NCBI GenBank assembly: GCA_039830035.1
Contig: CP140038.1
Coordinates: 186,001-250,000 of the forward strand
DNA from: Buchnera aphidicola (Meitanaphis flavogallis)
Lineage (GTDB): Bacteria > Pseudomonadota > Gammaproteobacteria > Enterobacterales > Enterobacteriaceae
DNA: 64,000 bases
Direction of reading: 5' to 3'
Positions 52,210 through 62,317 of this stretch are shown one piece after another. Position 1 is the first letter of the stretch. The number at the start of each line of letters is the position of its first letter. Under the pieces are notes generated by a model. The model made no database searches and had not been told where the DNA came from. It saw nothing but the letters and a program-made list of their open reading frames with translations. Both the position numbers and the translations under genes were made by a program.

Positions 52210-53693
52210 TTATTTTTCCAATAGTTTTTTAATTGTTTCATAGTCAGAAAAATAATAAGTTTTATTTTTTATTATTTGATATTTTTCATGACCTTTTCCT
52301 AATACAACTACACAGTCATTGATGTTAGCATTCATTATGGCAAATTTGATTGCTTGTTTTCGATCCAATATAATATGTATATTTTTTTTATTTTGAATGT
52401 TTTGTGTGATATCTTTTATAATTTCTTTTGGATTCTCGTTTCTGGGATTGTCATTAGTTAGAACGATTTTATTAGCAATTTTTTCAGAAATCTTTCCCAT
52501 TAGGGATCTCTTTAATTTGTCTCTATTTCCTCCGCATCCAAATACACACCATACATTGTGATGATATATTTTACGAATAGTTTGTAATACATTTTTAAAA
52601 GCGTCTTCATTATGTGCATAATCAATGATAATGTTTGGTTTATTTGGAATTTTAAGAGATTGCATTCTTCCAGGAACGGCTATTATATATTCGCATACGT
52701 CTATCAAGCAAGATAGTGAAAACCCCAAGTTTAATAATGCCACTAAAGCTAGTAGTAAATTAGTAACGTTAAAGTTTCCAATTAATTGGCTTTTTAACAA
52801 TCCTTTTCCCCAACTAGATTTAAAGTAAATGTAAGTATAATTTGTATTATATATTATACGATATGCGTGTACCCATCGTTTAAATAATGAGTAATTAAAA
52901 TTTTTATTTATACTTACGACGATAGTTCTTTTTTTAGATAATTTTTTTGTCCATAGTTTTCCAATATGATTATCTATATTAATTATGAATGTTTTAATTT
53001 TGTTTTTAGAAAAAAAAGTCCATTTTGCTTTAATATAGTTTTCTATAGTTTTGTGATAGTCTAAGTGGTCTGATGTAATGTTTGTCAAAATTGCCATAGA
53101 AAAATTTAAATTTGACACTCTATGTTGTATGATTCCATGCGAAGATATTTCCATAGCAATTGTTTTTATATCGTTTATTAACATTTCTTTTAAGAATTTT
53201 TGTATATTTATAGGAGAATCAGTTGTATTTACAGATGGTTTTAGATCGTTGTAAGTTCCATTCCCTAGACTTCCCATAATTCCTATTCTTTGGTTTAATA
53301 AGTAATTCCATTGAGCAATAATATGAGTCACAGTACTTTTTCCATTAGTTCCAGTGACTCCAATAAGTGTTAATTCTTCATTTACTTCATAATATCTATT
53401 GGATATTTTGGATAAATTTTTAGATAATTTTAAAAAATAAATTACTGGAATGTGTTTATTTTTATATGTTATATGTCCATGATATTCTTTTTTTTTGTTT
53501 CGCAAAGAATAGCTATTGCTCCATTATCAATAGCTTTTTTTATAAATTGTCGTCCATGAAATATATTTCCTTGTAGTGCGCAGAATAAGTTTCCTGTAGT
53601 AACTTTTCGACTATCTGATGCTATTCCAGTTATATTATATGATTGTGTTATATTCATCCAAGGTTGTAATAGGGTTTGTAGGTTATGTTTCAT
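52210..53693 (-). CDS. murE: UDP-MurNAc-dipeptide--meso-DAP ligase, frame broken at poly(A)
   Basis: Adds meso-diaminopimelate to the stem peptide. The N-terminal domain reads from ATG 53693 (MKHNLQTLLQPWM...CETKKK). It then stops seven codons after a nine-A run (53488-53496). The remaining 425 codons lie in another frame: EYHGHITYKNKHIPVIYF, P-loop GVTGTNGKSTVTH, and the DAP-specific DNPR motif in LTNDNPRNENP. With ten A the two join as CETKKKEYHG and give 494 residues (E. coli 495). Without repair the domain binding the uridine nucleotide is lost from the catalytic part. Confidence 0.88.
53488..53496 (-). other. Poly(A)9 frameshift site in murE
   Basis: Nine A on the coding strand between GAAAC and GAATATC. 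One added A joins the N-terminal MurE frame to the catalytic frame. Confidence 0.82.
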
Positions 53694-53719
53694 TTTTACT
53701 CCAAAATTTTGTGATGTAT

Positions 53720-55432
53720 TTAATATATAAATAAATTATCAGGTTGAATATTAATAATTTTTAATGCAAAACTCATAATTGTACTAAATACTGGAGCTGA
53801 AATAGTTCCTCCATAGTATTGTCCTGCTCGTGGATCATTAATCATCACAAGCAAAGAAAATTGTGGATTGCTAATTGGAGCAAGTCCTACTGCATATGAT
53901 ACGTATCTATTTACGTATTTTCCGTTTGAATTGACTTTTTTTGCAGTACCCGTCTTTACAGCAACTTTATAGCCTTTAATGGCTGCTTTTACTCCTACGC
54001 CTCCTGGCTGAGTTACTGATTCGAGCATGTTTAATACGATTTTTACTAAAGATTTTGAAAATATTCGTTTTTCGTTGTTTTTGTTATTAGTTTTAATAAT
54101 AGATAATGGTTTGTATAATCCATATCTACCCATAATTGTGTATACGTTAACCAATTGTAGTGGTGTAACCATCAATCCATATCCAAAAGAAAATGTTACT
54201 TTATCTAAGTTAGACCAATGTTTTTTTTTGGGGTAAATTCCTTTTTTTTCTCCTATCAATCCTGAATTTGTCGATTTTCCTAAGCCAAATCTAGAATAAA
54301 TATCAATTAATTCAGATTCTGACATAGATAGTGCTATTTTAGATACACCTGTATTGCTTGATTTTTTCAAAATATCGGTAACTGATAATTGTCTGTTATA
54401 TGAAACATCTTTTATTACGTGTTTATCTATTATAAAAGGTGTTGTGTCAATAATAGATTTTGGAGTTATTATTTTTTTTTGCAATGCTTTCATAATTACC
54501 ATTGGTTTAACTGTTGATCCAGGCTCAAATACGTCAGTCACGGCTCTGTTACGAATTAAATCCATAGATACTTTTTTTAAATTATTTGGATTATATGTAG
54601 GGCTATTGACCATAGCTAGGATTTCTCCAGTTTTAATATTTGTTAAAATAGCCGTTCCAGATTGAGCTTTATGAAAACTAACAGCATGACTTAATTCGCG
54701 ATATATAATCGTTTGTAATCTTATGTCTATACTAAGATTTATATTGCGTGGCGCATTTTTTTTAATTAATGAAACATTTTCAATAATGTTTCCAAACTTG
54801 TCGGTTCTAATTTTTCTTTTACCTGGAGCTCCTTGAAGTATTTTGTTAAAACTCTTTTCTATTCCTTCGATGCCTATTCCATCTGTGTTGGTGAATCCAA
54901 TTAATTGCGAAACTATTTTTCCAGAAGGGTAGTATCGCTTAAAATCTTCAACAATATATACACCTGGTAAGTTTAATTTTTTTATGTATTCTCCAATTTC
55001 TGGACTAACTTTTCGTGCTAGATATGTAAAACGATTGTTTTTAAAATGATTAATTTTATATATAATTTTTTCTAGAGGAGTGGATAGTACTTTCGATAAT
55101 GCTTTCCACTTTGCATTTATAACTATTTTTTTTTTGAAAAAAATATTTTTGGATCAATACAAATGTTATTCGTAGGTATACTTAGAGCTAATATATTTCC
55201 TGATCTATCCTTAATAGTTCCTCTTGAATTTGTTTCTACTTGTATTCTTGATGATCTTAAATCACTTTCTTTAATTAGTTGCTTAGTTTTAAATAATTGT
55301 AATATAGTTATTTTAAGTAAAATTATGATGATAGAAATAGTAATTATACTAAGTAGTGTGATAAGTCGATGATTGAAATAACAGTTTTTTTTTTAGATAA
55401 CTAAATGGAATGTTGTTGAAAAAATATTTCAT
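53720..55432 (-). CDS. ftsI: Septal transpeptidase FtsI (PBP3), frame broken at two poly(A) runs
   Basis: Cross-links septal peptidoglycan together with FtsW. Three frames are needed. From ATG 55432 the DNA reads MKYFFNNIPFSYLKK up to ten A (55385-55394). After losing one A (or gaining two) it continues through the membrane span (LITLLSIITISIIII) and the EXXXR-type region SSRIQVETNSRGTIKDRSGN to ten A at 55126-55135. After gaining one A it continues as IVINAKWKALS and reads intact to the stop. Catalytic motifs are whole: STVKP (SxxK), SSN and KTGTAKK. Restored length about 570 (E. coli 588). The last ~297 codons alone lack the membrane anchor. The first segment is less certain, as it rests on frame logic and not on sequence match. 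Confidence 0.85.
55126..55135 (-). other. Poly(A)10 frameshift site in ftsI (internal)
   Basis: Ten A on the coding strand. Upstream frame ...CIDPKIFFSKKK, then TAG; downstream homology (INAKWKALS, matching E. coli GDRWKALA) needs eleven A. Confidence 0.82.
55385..55394 (-). other. Poly(A)10 frameshift site in ftsI (N-terminal)
   Basis: Ten A on the coding strand. The main frame has TAA at this run and no ATG, GTG or TTG after it. The ATG at 55432 enters the main frame only with nine or twelve A. Opposite sign to the other sites. Confidence 0.65.
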
Positions 55433-55462
55433 GAATTTGTAAATTTCCTATTGTTTCAGTAA

Positions 55463-55777
55463 TTATTGTGAAAAAATATTTTCTTCTAATGGGTTAATAT
55501 AGATCATATTTAATTTTTCTATAGCATTTTTTTCAATTTTTCTATGGGAGGATAATAAGTTTCTTTCTAAAATTAAATTATTCCACTCTATTTCTGCTTT
55601 CTTTTGAATAATATTTAATCGTTCTCCTTGCGCAATTAGTAATCTTGTTTTATGAACTATAGTAACAATTAATATTGAAAAAACTGTAATTATTACAAGT
55701 AAAATTAATACTTGTTTGTGGATTTTTATAACGTCGTTAAAAATTATTTTAGGTAAATTATAAATGTCATCATTCAT
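55463..55777 (-). CDS. ftsL: Cell division protein FtsL
   Basis: Small bitopic membrane protein forming the FtsQLB subcomplex that activates FtsWI. It has 104 residues (E. coli 121). One membrane span at about 23-40 (VLILLVIITVFSILIVTIV), then a coiled coil rich in heptad Ile/Leu (LLIAQGERLNIIQKKAEIEWNNLILERNLL). Weak sequence conservation as usual, but architecture and position between rsmH and ftsI are decisive. ATG follows the rsmH stop with no gap. Confidence 0.93.
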   Translation of the reverse strand: MNDDIYNLPKIIFNDVIKIHKQVLILLVIITVFSILIVTIVHKTRLLIAQGERLNIIQKKAEIEWNNLILERNLLSSHRKIEKNAIEKLNMIYINPLEENIFSQ

Positions 55778-56710
55778 CTATATTTTTTCCGATGTTCTTA
55801 AAATTGCACTACGTGATTTCAGATTGTTTTTAATTTCTTTTTTAGTTGGTATAATTTTATTAATAATTTTTAATGTTGTTTTTTTTAGATTTCTTAATTG
55901 TATTTCATTAATAGCAATTCCCATAGGAATTAAAGGTGTATTGCTGTTTTTTATAAAAAAATTTTTAACTATACGATCTTCTAATGAATGAAAACTAATT
56001 ATTACGAGTCGACCTCCAGAATTTAATAATGTTAACGCATATTTTAAAACTTTCTTAAGTTCGATTAATTCTCGGTTAATATGTATTCTGATAGCTTGAA
56101 AAGTTCTTGTAGCAGAGTGTTTTTTTCTTCTTGGAACAATATTTTTTACGAGATCAGCTAATTCTATGGTTTGAACAATTGGTTTAATTTTTCTTTGTCT
56201 TATGATTTGATTAGCTATTTTTTTTGCAAAACGTTCCTCCCCAAATTCATATAGTACGTTTGTAATTGATTTAATATTGGCTTTCATTAACCATTGCGAT
56301 GCTGTTATTCCTATTTTTGGATTCATACGCATATCCAGTGGTCCGTTTAATAAAAAAGAAAATCCTCGATTAGAATTACCAATTTGTATAGATGATACTC
56401 CTAAATCTAATAATATTCCATCGACTTTTTTTGTTATATTTTTTTCTTGAAAATGTCGTAAAGCGTTAGAGAAATTATCTGAAATAAAATAGAATCTATG
56501 ATCTTGGATTGTAGATGCTATATTGATAGAAAATGGATCTTTATCAATAGCATATAATTTTCCATTTTTGTTTAAATTCTTTAATATTTCTTTTGAATGA
56601 CCTCCGCATCCAAATGTACAATCAATATAAATTCCATTTTTTTTAATATTTAACGATGCAATAGTTTCTTCTTTTAGAACAGGAATATGAGTTAAATGTA
56701 TATTATTCAT
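55778..56710 (-). CDS. rsmH: 16S rRNA m4C1402 methyltransferase
   Basis: Methylates N4 of C1402 in 16S rRNA (formerly mraW). It has 310 residues (E. coli 313). Motifs: HIPVLKEE, the SAM loop DCTFGCGGHSKEIL, DGILLDLGVSS and FHSLEDRIVKNFF. First gene of the surviving dcw cluster: mraZ, which precedes it in E. coli, is not present in the 164-base gap to ilvH. Confidence 0.97.
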   Translation of the reverse strand: MNNIHLTHIPVLKEETIASLNIKKNGIYIDCTFGCGGHSKEILKNLNKNGKLYAIDKDPFSINIASTIQDHRFYFISDNFSNALRHFQEKNITKKVDGILLDLGVSSIQIGNSNRGFSFLLNGPLDMRMNPKIGITASQWLMKANIKSITNVLYEFGEERFAKKIANQIIRQRKIKPIVQTIELADLVKNIVPRRKKHSATRTFQAIRIHINRELIELKKVLKYALTLLNSGGRLVIISFHSLEDRIVKNFFIKNSNTPLIPMGIAINEIQLRNLKKTTLKIINKIIPTKKEIKNNLKSRSAILRTSEKI

Positions 56711-56874
56711 AGTTATAATTTAGTACCGCAATGTTCTAATGATGTAATTTGTATATTTTCTATTTTTATTTATATATATGTTTAGAAAAATTAGTATAAT
56801 AAGACAGACATTTTTTAAAAAATGAGTTTTATAATGTTATTTTTTAAATTATCTTCAAATATAAATTATAAACG

Positions 56875-57354
56875 TTAGTTTCTGGAGATACTTATGATGC
56901 CTGAACGAGAAATTTCAATAATTTCAGATATATCTTGTATGACTGCTAAGTATGAGTCTAATTTATTACTAGTTCCTGATAATTGTACAGTATAATGTAA
57001 AGATGTAACGTTTACGATTTTTCCTTGAAAAATATCTGTAATATGTTTTAGTTCTTTTCGAATTATACTAGTTGTACTTTTAATTTTAACTAATATAATT
57101 TCTCGTTCTAAATAATTTTCGTATTCTATTTCGGTAACTTTTAAAACATCAATTAATTTATGTAGTTGTTTTTCGATTTGTTCAATTATTTTTTCGTCTC
57201 CAATCGTTTGTATTGTCATTTTTGATAAAGATGGATCTTCTGTTGGTGCTACAGTAATGCTGTCTATGTTGTATCCGCGTTGTGAAAACAAACCTACTAC
57301 TCTTGATAATGCTCCAGATTCGTTTTCTAATAAAATAGATATAATTCTTTTCAT
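56875..57354 (-). CDS. ilvH: Acetolactate synthase III small subunit
   Basis: Regulatory ACT-domain subunit of acetohydroxyacid synthase III; binds valine in E. coli. It has 159 residues (E. coli 163). The ACT domain is at the N-terminus ([31 protein letters not shown]), followed by the IlvH C-terminal domain. Five bases separate it from ilvI. Its retention suggests that full activity, and perhaps valine feedback, persists. Confidence 0.97.
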   Translation of the reverse strand: MKRIISILLENESGALSRVVGLFSQRGYNIDSITVAPTEDPSLSKMTIQTIGDEKIIEQIEKQLHKLIDVLKVTEIEYENYLEREIILVKIKSTTSIIRKELKHITDIFQGKIVNVTSLHYTVQLSGTSNKLDSYLAVIQDISEIIEISRSGIISISRN

Positions 57355-57359
57355 AAGAT

Positions 57360-59081
57360 TTATTTTTCTTTTTTCCTTAATAGCATATTATTCATCCCGC
57401 CATCTCGAATTTGCATGGGATATACATGTTCTGAAGCATCAATAGCAATATCAACAAAAACTAAATGCCCTTTACTGAGTTCTTCTAGAGATAATTTTAA
57501 TTTTTTTTCTAGGTCTTTAGGGTGTTGGATGGAAACTCCTATATGACCATAAGACTCAGCTAATTTTACAAAATTTGGAAGTGATTTCATATAAGAATGA
57601 GAATGTCGACCTGAATAAATTATATCTTGCCATTGTCTTACCATTCCTAAAGATTTGTTGTTTAAATTCAATATTAATACTGGTAGTTCATATTGCATAG
57701 CTGTAGATAGTTCTTGAATATTCATTTGGATACTTCCATCTCCAGTTATACAAATAACAATTTCTTTTGGAAATGCTAGCTTAACGCCTAGCGCTGCTGG
57801 TAATCCAAATCCCATAGTTCCTAAACCACCTGAATTAATCCATCTTCTTGGTTTAAAAAAGGGATAATATAATGCTGCAAACATTTGATGTTGTCCAACG
57901 TCTGATGTAACGTAAGCTTTTCCTTGAGTGAGTTTCCAGATCGTTTGAATTACGTTTTGTGGTTTTATATTATTGTTGTCTACATCAAAGTGTAAACTAT
58001 TTATATTTTTCCAATTATGAATTTTTATCCACCACTTTTTTAAACAGCAAAATTCTTGCATAAGTATGTTATTTTTTATGAACTGCAACATTTGTTTTAA
58101 GATATTTTTTGCATTTCCTACAATTGGAACATGTGCAGTAATAGTTTTTGATATAGAAGTAGGATCAATATCAATGTGTATAATTGTTGCATCAGGACAA
58201 TATTTGTTTACATTATTAGTAGTTCTATCATCAAATCTTACTCCAATCGCTAAAATTACATCTGAATGATGCATGGCCATATTAGCTTCGTAGGTGCCAT
58301 GCATACCCAACATATGTAGATTTTGGGGGTGGTTTCCAGGAAATGCACCTAAAGCCATTAAAGAAGTGGTAACTGGAATATTAAGTGTTTCTGCAAGTTC
58401 TTTTAATTCTACATGGCTATTAGAACTAATAACTCCACCTCCTATATATATTACAGGTTGTTTTGCTGTTTTTAAAATGTCGATAGCTTTTTTTATTTGA
58501 CCTGGATTTCCTTTAATTATGGGATTGTAAGATCTTATGTTAACTTCTTTAGGCCATATATATGGTTTTTTGTTATTGGAATTGAGAATGTCTTTTGGAA
58601 GATCGATAACGATTGGGCCTGGTCGACCACTAGATGCTAACCAAAACGCTTTCTTAAAAGTGATAGGAATGTCTTCTGTTTTTTTTACTAAAAAACTATG
58701 TTTGACTATTGGTCTCGAAATTCCTATCATGTCACATTCTTGAAATGCATCATATCCTATTAAAGAAGATGCTACTTGTCCTGATATTATTACTATAGGA
58801 ACAGAATCCATATATGCTGTAGCAATACCTGTTATAGCATTAGTTGCCCCAGGTCCAGAAGTCACTAAAACGACTCCTATCTTTCCAGTAGCTCGTGCAT
58901 ATCCATCAGCCATATGCATTGCTCCTTGTTCGTGGCGAACTAAAATATGTTGAATTTTTTTAGCGGATTTTAGAGAGTCGTATATATCTAATACTGCTCC
59001 TCCTGGGTATCCGAAAATATGCTCAATGCCTTGGTCAATCAGTGATTGAATAACCATTTCGGATCCTGATAGAATTTCCAT
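57360..59081 (-). CDS. ilvI: Acetolactate synthase III large subunit
   Basis: Thiamine-diphosphate enzyme for the first shared step of valine, leucine and isoleucine synthesis. It has 573 residues (E. coli 574). The ThDP-contacting Glu is in [17 protein letters not shown]. The FAD-domain and [18 protein letters not shown]hDP motif are complete. Only isozyme III is seen here. ilvIH sits next to the dcw cluster as in E. coli, with cra lost from between. Confidence 0.98.
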   Translation of the reverse strand: MEILSGSEMVIQSLIDQGIEHIFGYPGGAVLDIYDSLKSAKKIQHILVRHEQGAMHMADGYARATGKIGVVLVTSGPGATNAITGIATAYMDSVPIVIISGQVASSLIGYDAFQECDMIGISRPIVKHSFLVKKTEDIPITFKKAFWLASSGRPGPIVIDLPKDILNSNNKKPYIWPKEVNIRSYNPIIKGNPGQIKKAIDILKTAKQPVIYIGGGVISSNSHVELKELAETLNIPVTTSLMALGAFPGNHPQNLHMLGMHGTYEANMAMHHSDVILAIGVRFDDRTTNNVNKYCPDATIIHIDIDPTSISKTITAHVPIVGNAKNILKQMLQFIKNNILMQEFCCLKKWWIKIHNWKNINSLHFDVDNNNIKPQNVIQTIWKLTQGKAYVTSDVGQHQMFAALYYPFFKPRRWINSGGLGTMGFGLPAALGVKLAFPKEIVICITGDGSIQMNIQELSTAMQYELPVLILNLNNKSLGMVRQWQDIIYSGRHSHSYMKSLPNFVKLAESYGHIGVSIQHPKDLEKKLKLSLEELSKGHLVFVDIAIDASEHVYPMQIRDGGMNNMLLRKKEK

Positions 59082-59247
59082 TTTTTCTCCAATTTTTATT
59101 TTTTGAATATAAATCGATATGTATATATTATTTTTAATATTGAAATGTTTTTGTGTTTATTATCTATTATTATTGTTAGTTTTAATTTTTTTTAATGTTA
59201 TTAAATTGTATAACATAAGATATTGTTATTCAAAAAAATAAATGTTT

Positions 59248-60269
59248 TTAGAAATCTTTTTTTAAAAAAAAATAAAATTTAGGTGAAATCCATGTAAATA
59301 ATTTAGATCCGTGTTTTTTTATCAAACACACTGCTAATTTTTCTTTAATAGCTAACTGTTTAGCTTTTTCAAATCCTAATATCATTAATCCTGTATCCCA
59401 TGCATCTGATTCTAATGCTGATTTTGTGATTACACTCACTGAAACTAAATCAGTTTTAGTGGGATACCCTGTAATAGGATCAAGTAAATGCACAATTTTT
59501 TTTCCTTTTAGATAATAATAATTTCTATAAGTGCCAGATGTACTAATGGCATGATTTTGTAATTTTACAATCATATGGATGTTAATTTTTTTGTCTGTTG
59601 GTTTTTGTATAGCTATTATTTTAGGATTAGAAAAATTGTTTTTACTATGAGTAGTAATTGCTCCTCCAACAGAGATAACAAAATCTTCTATTCCTTTTTT
59701 TATAAGTAGTTCTTTTAAATGATCAGCAATGAAACCTTCTCCTAGCGTAGAAAAATCTAATGTTATTTTTTTTATGTTTTTTTTTAAGTAATATTTTTTA
59801 TTTTTTTTAATAAGTTTTATATTTTTTAATCCTGTGAACAACAATGCATTTTTAATTGTTTTCAATTTAGGAATTTTATTTGGAGGTTTTTTTGGCCCGA
59901 AACCCCATATATTGACTAATGTTCCTATAGTAACGTCTAAAGCATAAGATGTTTTTTTTCCTATTAATAATGCTGTTAACATTATTTTGGCAAAGTTTTT
60001 GCTAATATGTTGAGGTTTAGTACCGTAATAGTTATTAAATTTTAAAATTTTAGAATTTTTTTCCCAAAAAGATAATTCTTTGTTATCATAATACAATTGT
60101 TTATTGATTTCTTTTATTAATTTTTTATTATTCGCGTATGTATTGATAAGATTTATTTGCCATGTTGTTCCCATAGTTTTTCCAGACAAATAAACTGTTT
60201 TTGTTTGCTCTTTTTTATATAAATTTATGTATAGAAATATAAGTAAAAAAAAAATATTCTTAAAAACAT
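59248..60269 (-). CDS. apbE: FAD:protein FMN transferase, signal segment broken at poly(T)
   Basis: Attaches FMN covalently to Thr in target flavoproteins (in E. coli, RnfG/RnfD-type subunits) outside the inner membrane. The catalytic domain is intact: GKTMGTTWQ, VGGAITTHS, STSGTYRNYY and the metal site in SDAWDTGLMILG. Its frame has no ATG at the 5' end, only TTG 60189 inside the conserved domain. An ATG at 60269 with AGGA upstream reads MFLRIFFF through ten T (60245-60254) and stops soon after. With eleven T it reads MFLRIFFFLLIFLYINLYKK and joins the main frame, giving a signal/anchor segment and 340 residues (E. coli 351). No lipobox cysteine is present. Confidence 0.85.
60245..60254 (-). 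other. Poly(T)10 frameshift site in apbE
   Basis: Ten T on the coding strand (A on the plus strand) inside the signal-segment codons. Eleven T would connect the ATG at 60269 with the catalytic frame. Confidence 0.7.
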
Positions 60270-60766
60270 ATTTTCACAATTCCTGTACATACTTTAAAAA
60301 AGTTATATTGATGTGGAATATTCATATGTTTTGGAAGCGAATATAATAAAGTTATTTAATTGAAATTATGTAATTATTGATTACAATGGTTATTGTATAT
60401 TATGCGAGTTTTAATAAAAATTTTCAAAAGTGTTAGTGATATATAAATTTATTTTATACATATTTTTTATGTAAAAGTATTATAATGCATATCATATTAC
60501 TATATCAAATTAAAATAAAAAAATGTAACTGTGTATGCGTATTTTTATATTAATATTATATAAGTTTTATATTTAGATTAATATTTTATGTATGTTAAAG
60601 TTTTTATAGAAAGAAAAACATCGTTGAGTTATATAAAGTATATTTCTAAATTTATAGAGTTCATTGATTTTTCTATTAACATAATTTATTCCATACAATT
60701 AAGTAAAATATAATAATTTAGTTTTAATTTTATAATACCTAGTATTAATTAAATTATGAGAAAAAA
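60270..60766. other. Divergent spacer apbE-degP
   Basis: About 500 AT-rich bases between divergent genes. No gene remnant recognised. I looked for a sigma-E-type degP promoter and found no convincing match. A GAGAAAAAA patch directly before the degP ATG acts as a weak ribosome-binding site. Confidence 0.5.
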
Positions 60767-62212
60767 ATGAAAATTAAAGAGTTAGTATTACGCATAGTAT
60801 CTATATTTACAATTTTAGTTCTAAACTTAGGTTTGTCATGGAATCACCACCAATCATCTTTTCGTGCTATTCCGCGTTTAGAATTTATGAATACCAGTTT
60901 AGCGCCGATGATAGAACGAGTAATGCCTTCTGTTGTAAGCATAAACGTTGAAGGTAGTACTGCTATTCATAGTTCTTATATTCCTCCTCATCGATTTCGA
61001 TCTTTTTTTGGGAATATTTTTCCGTTTTGCCAAACAGAATCTTTATTGAAGAATTCTCCGTTATGCCAAGATGATTTTAATGATGATTCTAATCAAGATA
61101 AATTTCGTGCATTAGGATCTGGAGTAATTATTAATTCTAGTAAAGGATATGTGGTTACTAATAATCATGTTGTTGATCATGCTAATAAAATCCAAGTTCA
61201 ATTGAGCAACGGTAGTCAGTATAACGCTAAAGTTATTGGTAGAGATGCACGCTTCGATATTGCTTTAATTCAATTAGACGAAATTAAGAATTTAAAAGAA
61301 ATACAGATGTCTGATTCGAATTTATTAAAAGTAGGGGATTATGTTGTTGCTATTGGAAATCCTTATGGATTAGGTGAAACTGTCACGTCAGGAATTATTT
61401 CAGCTTTGAATCGTAGTGGATTAAATATTGAACATTATGAAAATTTTATTCAAACTGACGCAGCTATTAATAGAGGTAATTCTGGAGGAGCATTAATTAA
61501 TTTACAAGGAGAATTAATTGGAATCAATACTGCTATTTTAGCTCCAGATGGTGGAAACATAGGTATAGGATTTGCGATCCCAACTAATATAGTTAAAAGT
61601 TTGACTAATCAGATGATAGCTTATGGTCAAGTTCATCGTAATGAATTAGGAATTATGGGTATTGAACTTAATTCTGATTTAGCAAAAGTAATGAAATTAA
61701 ATGTGCATAGAGGAGCTTTTGTTAGTCGAGTTTTACTAAAATCATCAGCTGATGTTGCAGGGATAAAGCCTGGAGATGTGATCGTTTCTTTAAATAAAAA
61801 ACCTGTTTTTAGTTTTTTAGCATTACGTGCTGAAGTAGCTTCTTTGCCGGTAAATACAAAAATGGAGTTAGGTTTATTAAGAAGTGGAAATTTACAGTCT
61901 GTCGTAGTGGAGTTAAAACCGTATATAACAAATAAAGTGTATTCTTCAGATTTATGCCTTGATATAGCAGGAGCTGAATTAAGTGATTTTTACTTAAATG
62001 GACAAAAAAAAGGAATTTATGTTGAATATGTTGAAAAAAATACAGCAGCTTTTCGCATAGGCTTAAGAAAAAACGATATTATCATTGATATTAATAAAAA
62101 TCCTATATCTTCTTTAGAAGATTTTCGAAAATTACTCCGTATGAAACCAGAAGCATTAGTTTTTCATGTTAAGCGTGGTAATGAAATGATATATTTAGTT
62201 ACGAGAGATTAA
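60767..62212 (+). CDS. degP: Periplasmic serine protease/chaperone DegP
   Basis: HtrA-family protease that degrades or holds misfolded envelope proteins. It has 481 residues (E. coli 474). An N-terminal signal segment (RIVSIFTILVLNLGLS) is followed by the protease domain with triad His (NNHVVDH), Asp (RFDIALIQ) and Ser (RGNSGGALI). The LA loop keeps two cysteines (FCQTESLLKNSPLCQ), as in E. coli. Two PDZ domains follow, from about residues 290 and 390. The signal cleavage site lacks a clear Ala-x-Ala, so export may leave it membrane-tethered. Confidence 0.97.
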   Translation: MKIKELVLRIVSIFTILVLNLGLSWNHHQSSFRAIPRLEFMNTSLAPMIERVMPSVVSINVEGSTAIHSSYIPPHRFRSFFGNIFPFCQTESLLKNSPLCQDDFNDDSNQDKFRALGSGVIINSSKGYVVTNNHVVDHANKIQVQLSNGSQYNAKVIGRDARFDIALIQLDEIKNLKEIQMSDSNLLKVGDYVVAIGNPYGLGETVTSGIISALNRSGLNIEHYENFIQTDAAINRGNSGGALINLQGELIGINTAILAPDGGNIGIGFAIPTNIVKSLTNQMIAYGQVHRNELGIMGIELNSDLAKVMKLNVHRGAFVSRVLLKSSADVAGIKPGDVIVSLNKKPVFSFLALRAEVASLPVNTKMELGLLRSGNLQSVVVELKPYITNKVYSSDLCLDIAGAELSDFYLNGQKKGIYVEYVEKNTAAFRIGLRKNDIIIDINKNPISSLEDFRKLLRMKPEALVFHVKRGNEMIYLVTRD

Positions 62213-62220
62213 ATTAGCGT

Positions 62221-62271
62221 AACCTACCTAGAGAAATAATAAATATGTTATATTTTTTAGGTAGGTTTTTA
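62221..62271 (+). terminator. Intrinsic terminator after degP
   Basis: Perfect 10-bp stem AACCTACCTA (62221-62230) and TAGGTAGGTT (62258-62267) followed by TTTATTT. It starts 9 bases past the degP stop. The clearest intrinsic terminator in the window; the opposite strand lacks a T tail. Confidence 0.8.
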
Positions 62272-62317
62272 TTTAAAAAAATTATTAGATTTTTTCAGAA
62301 ATGAATTTTATAGAATT

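Noticed and set aside
53720..54613. A separate short penicillin-binding protein starting at 54613
   Set aside because: Upstream DNA continues the same FtsI frame with clear homology for more than 170 further codons; the ATG is internal.
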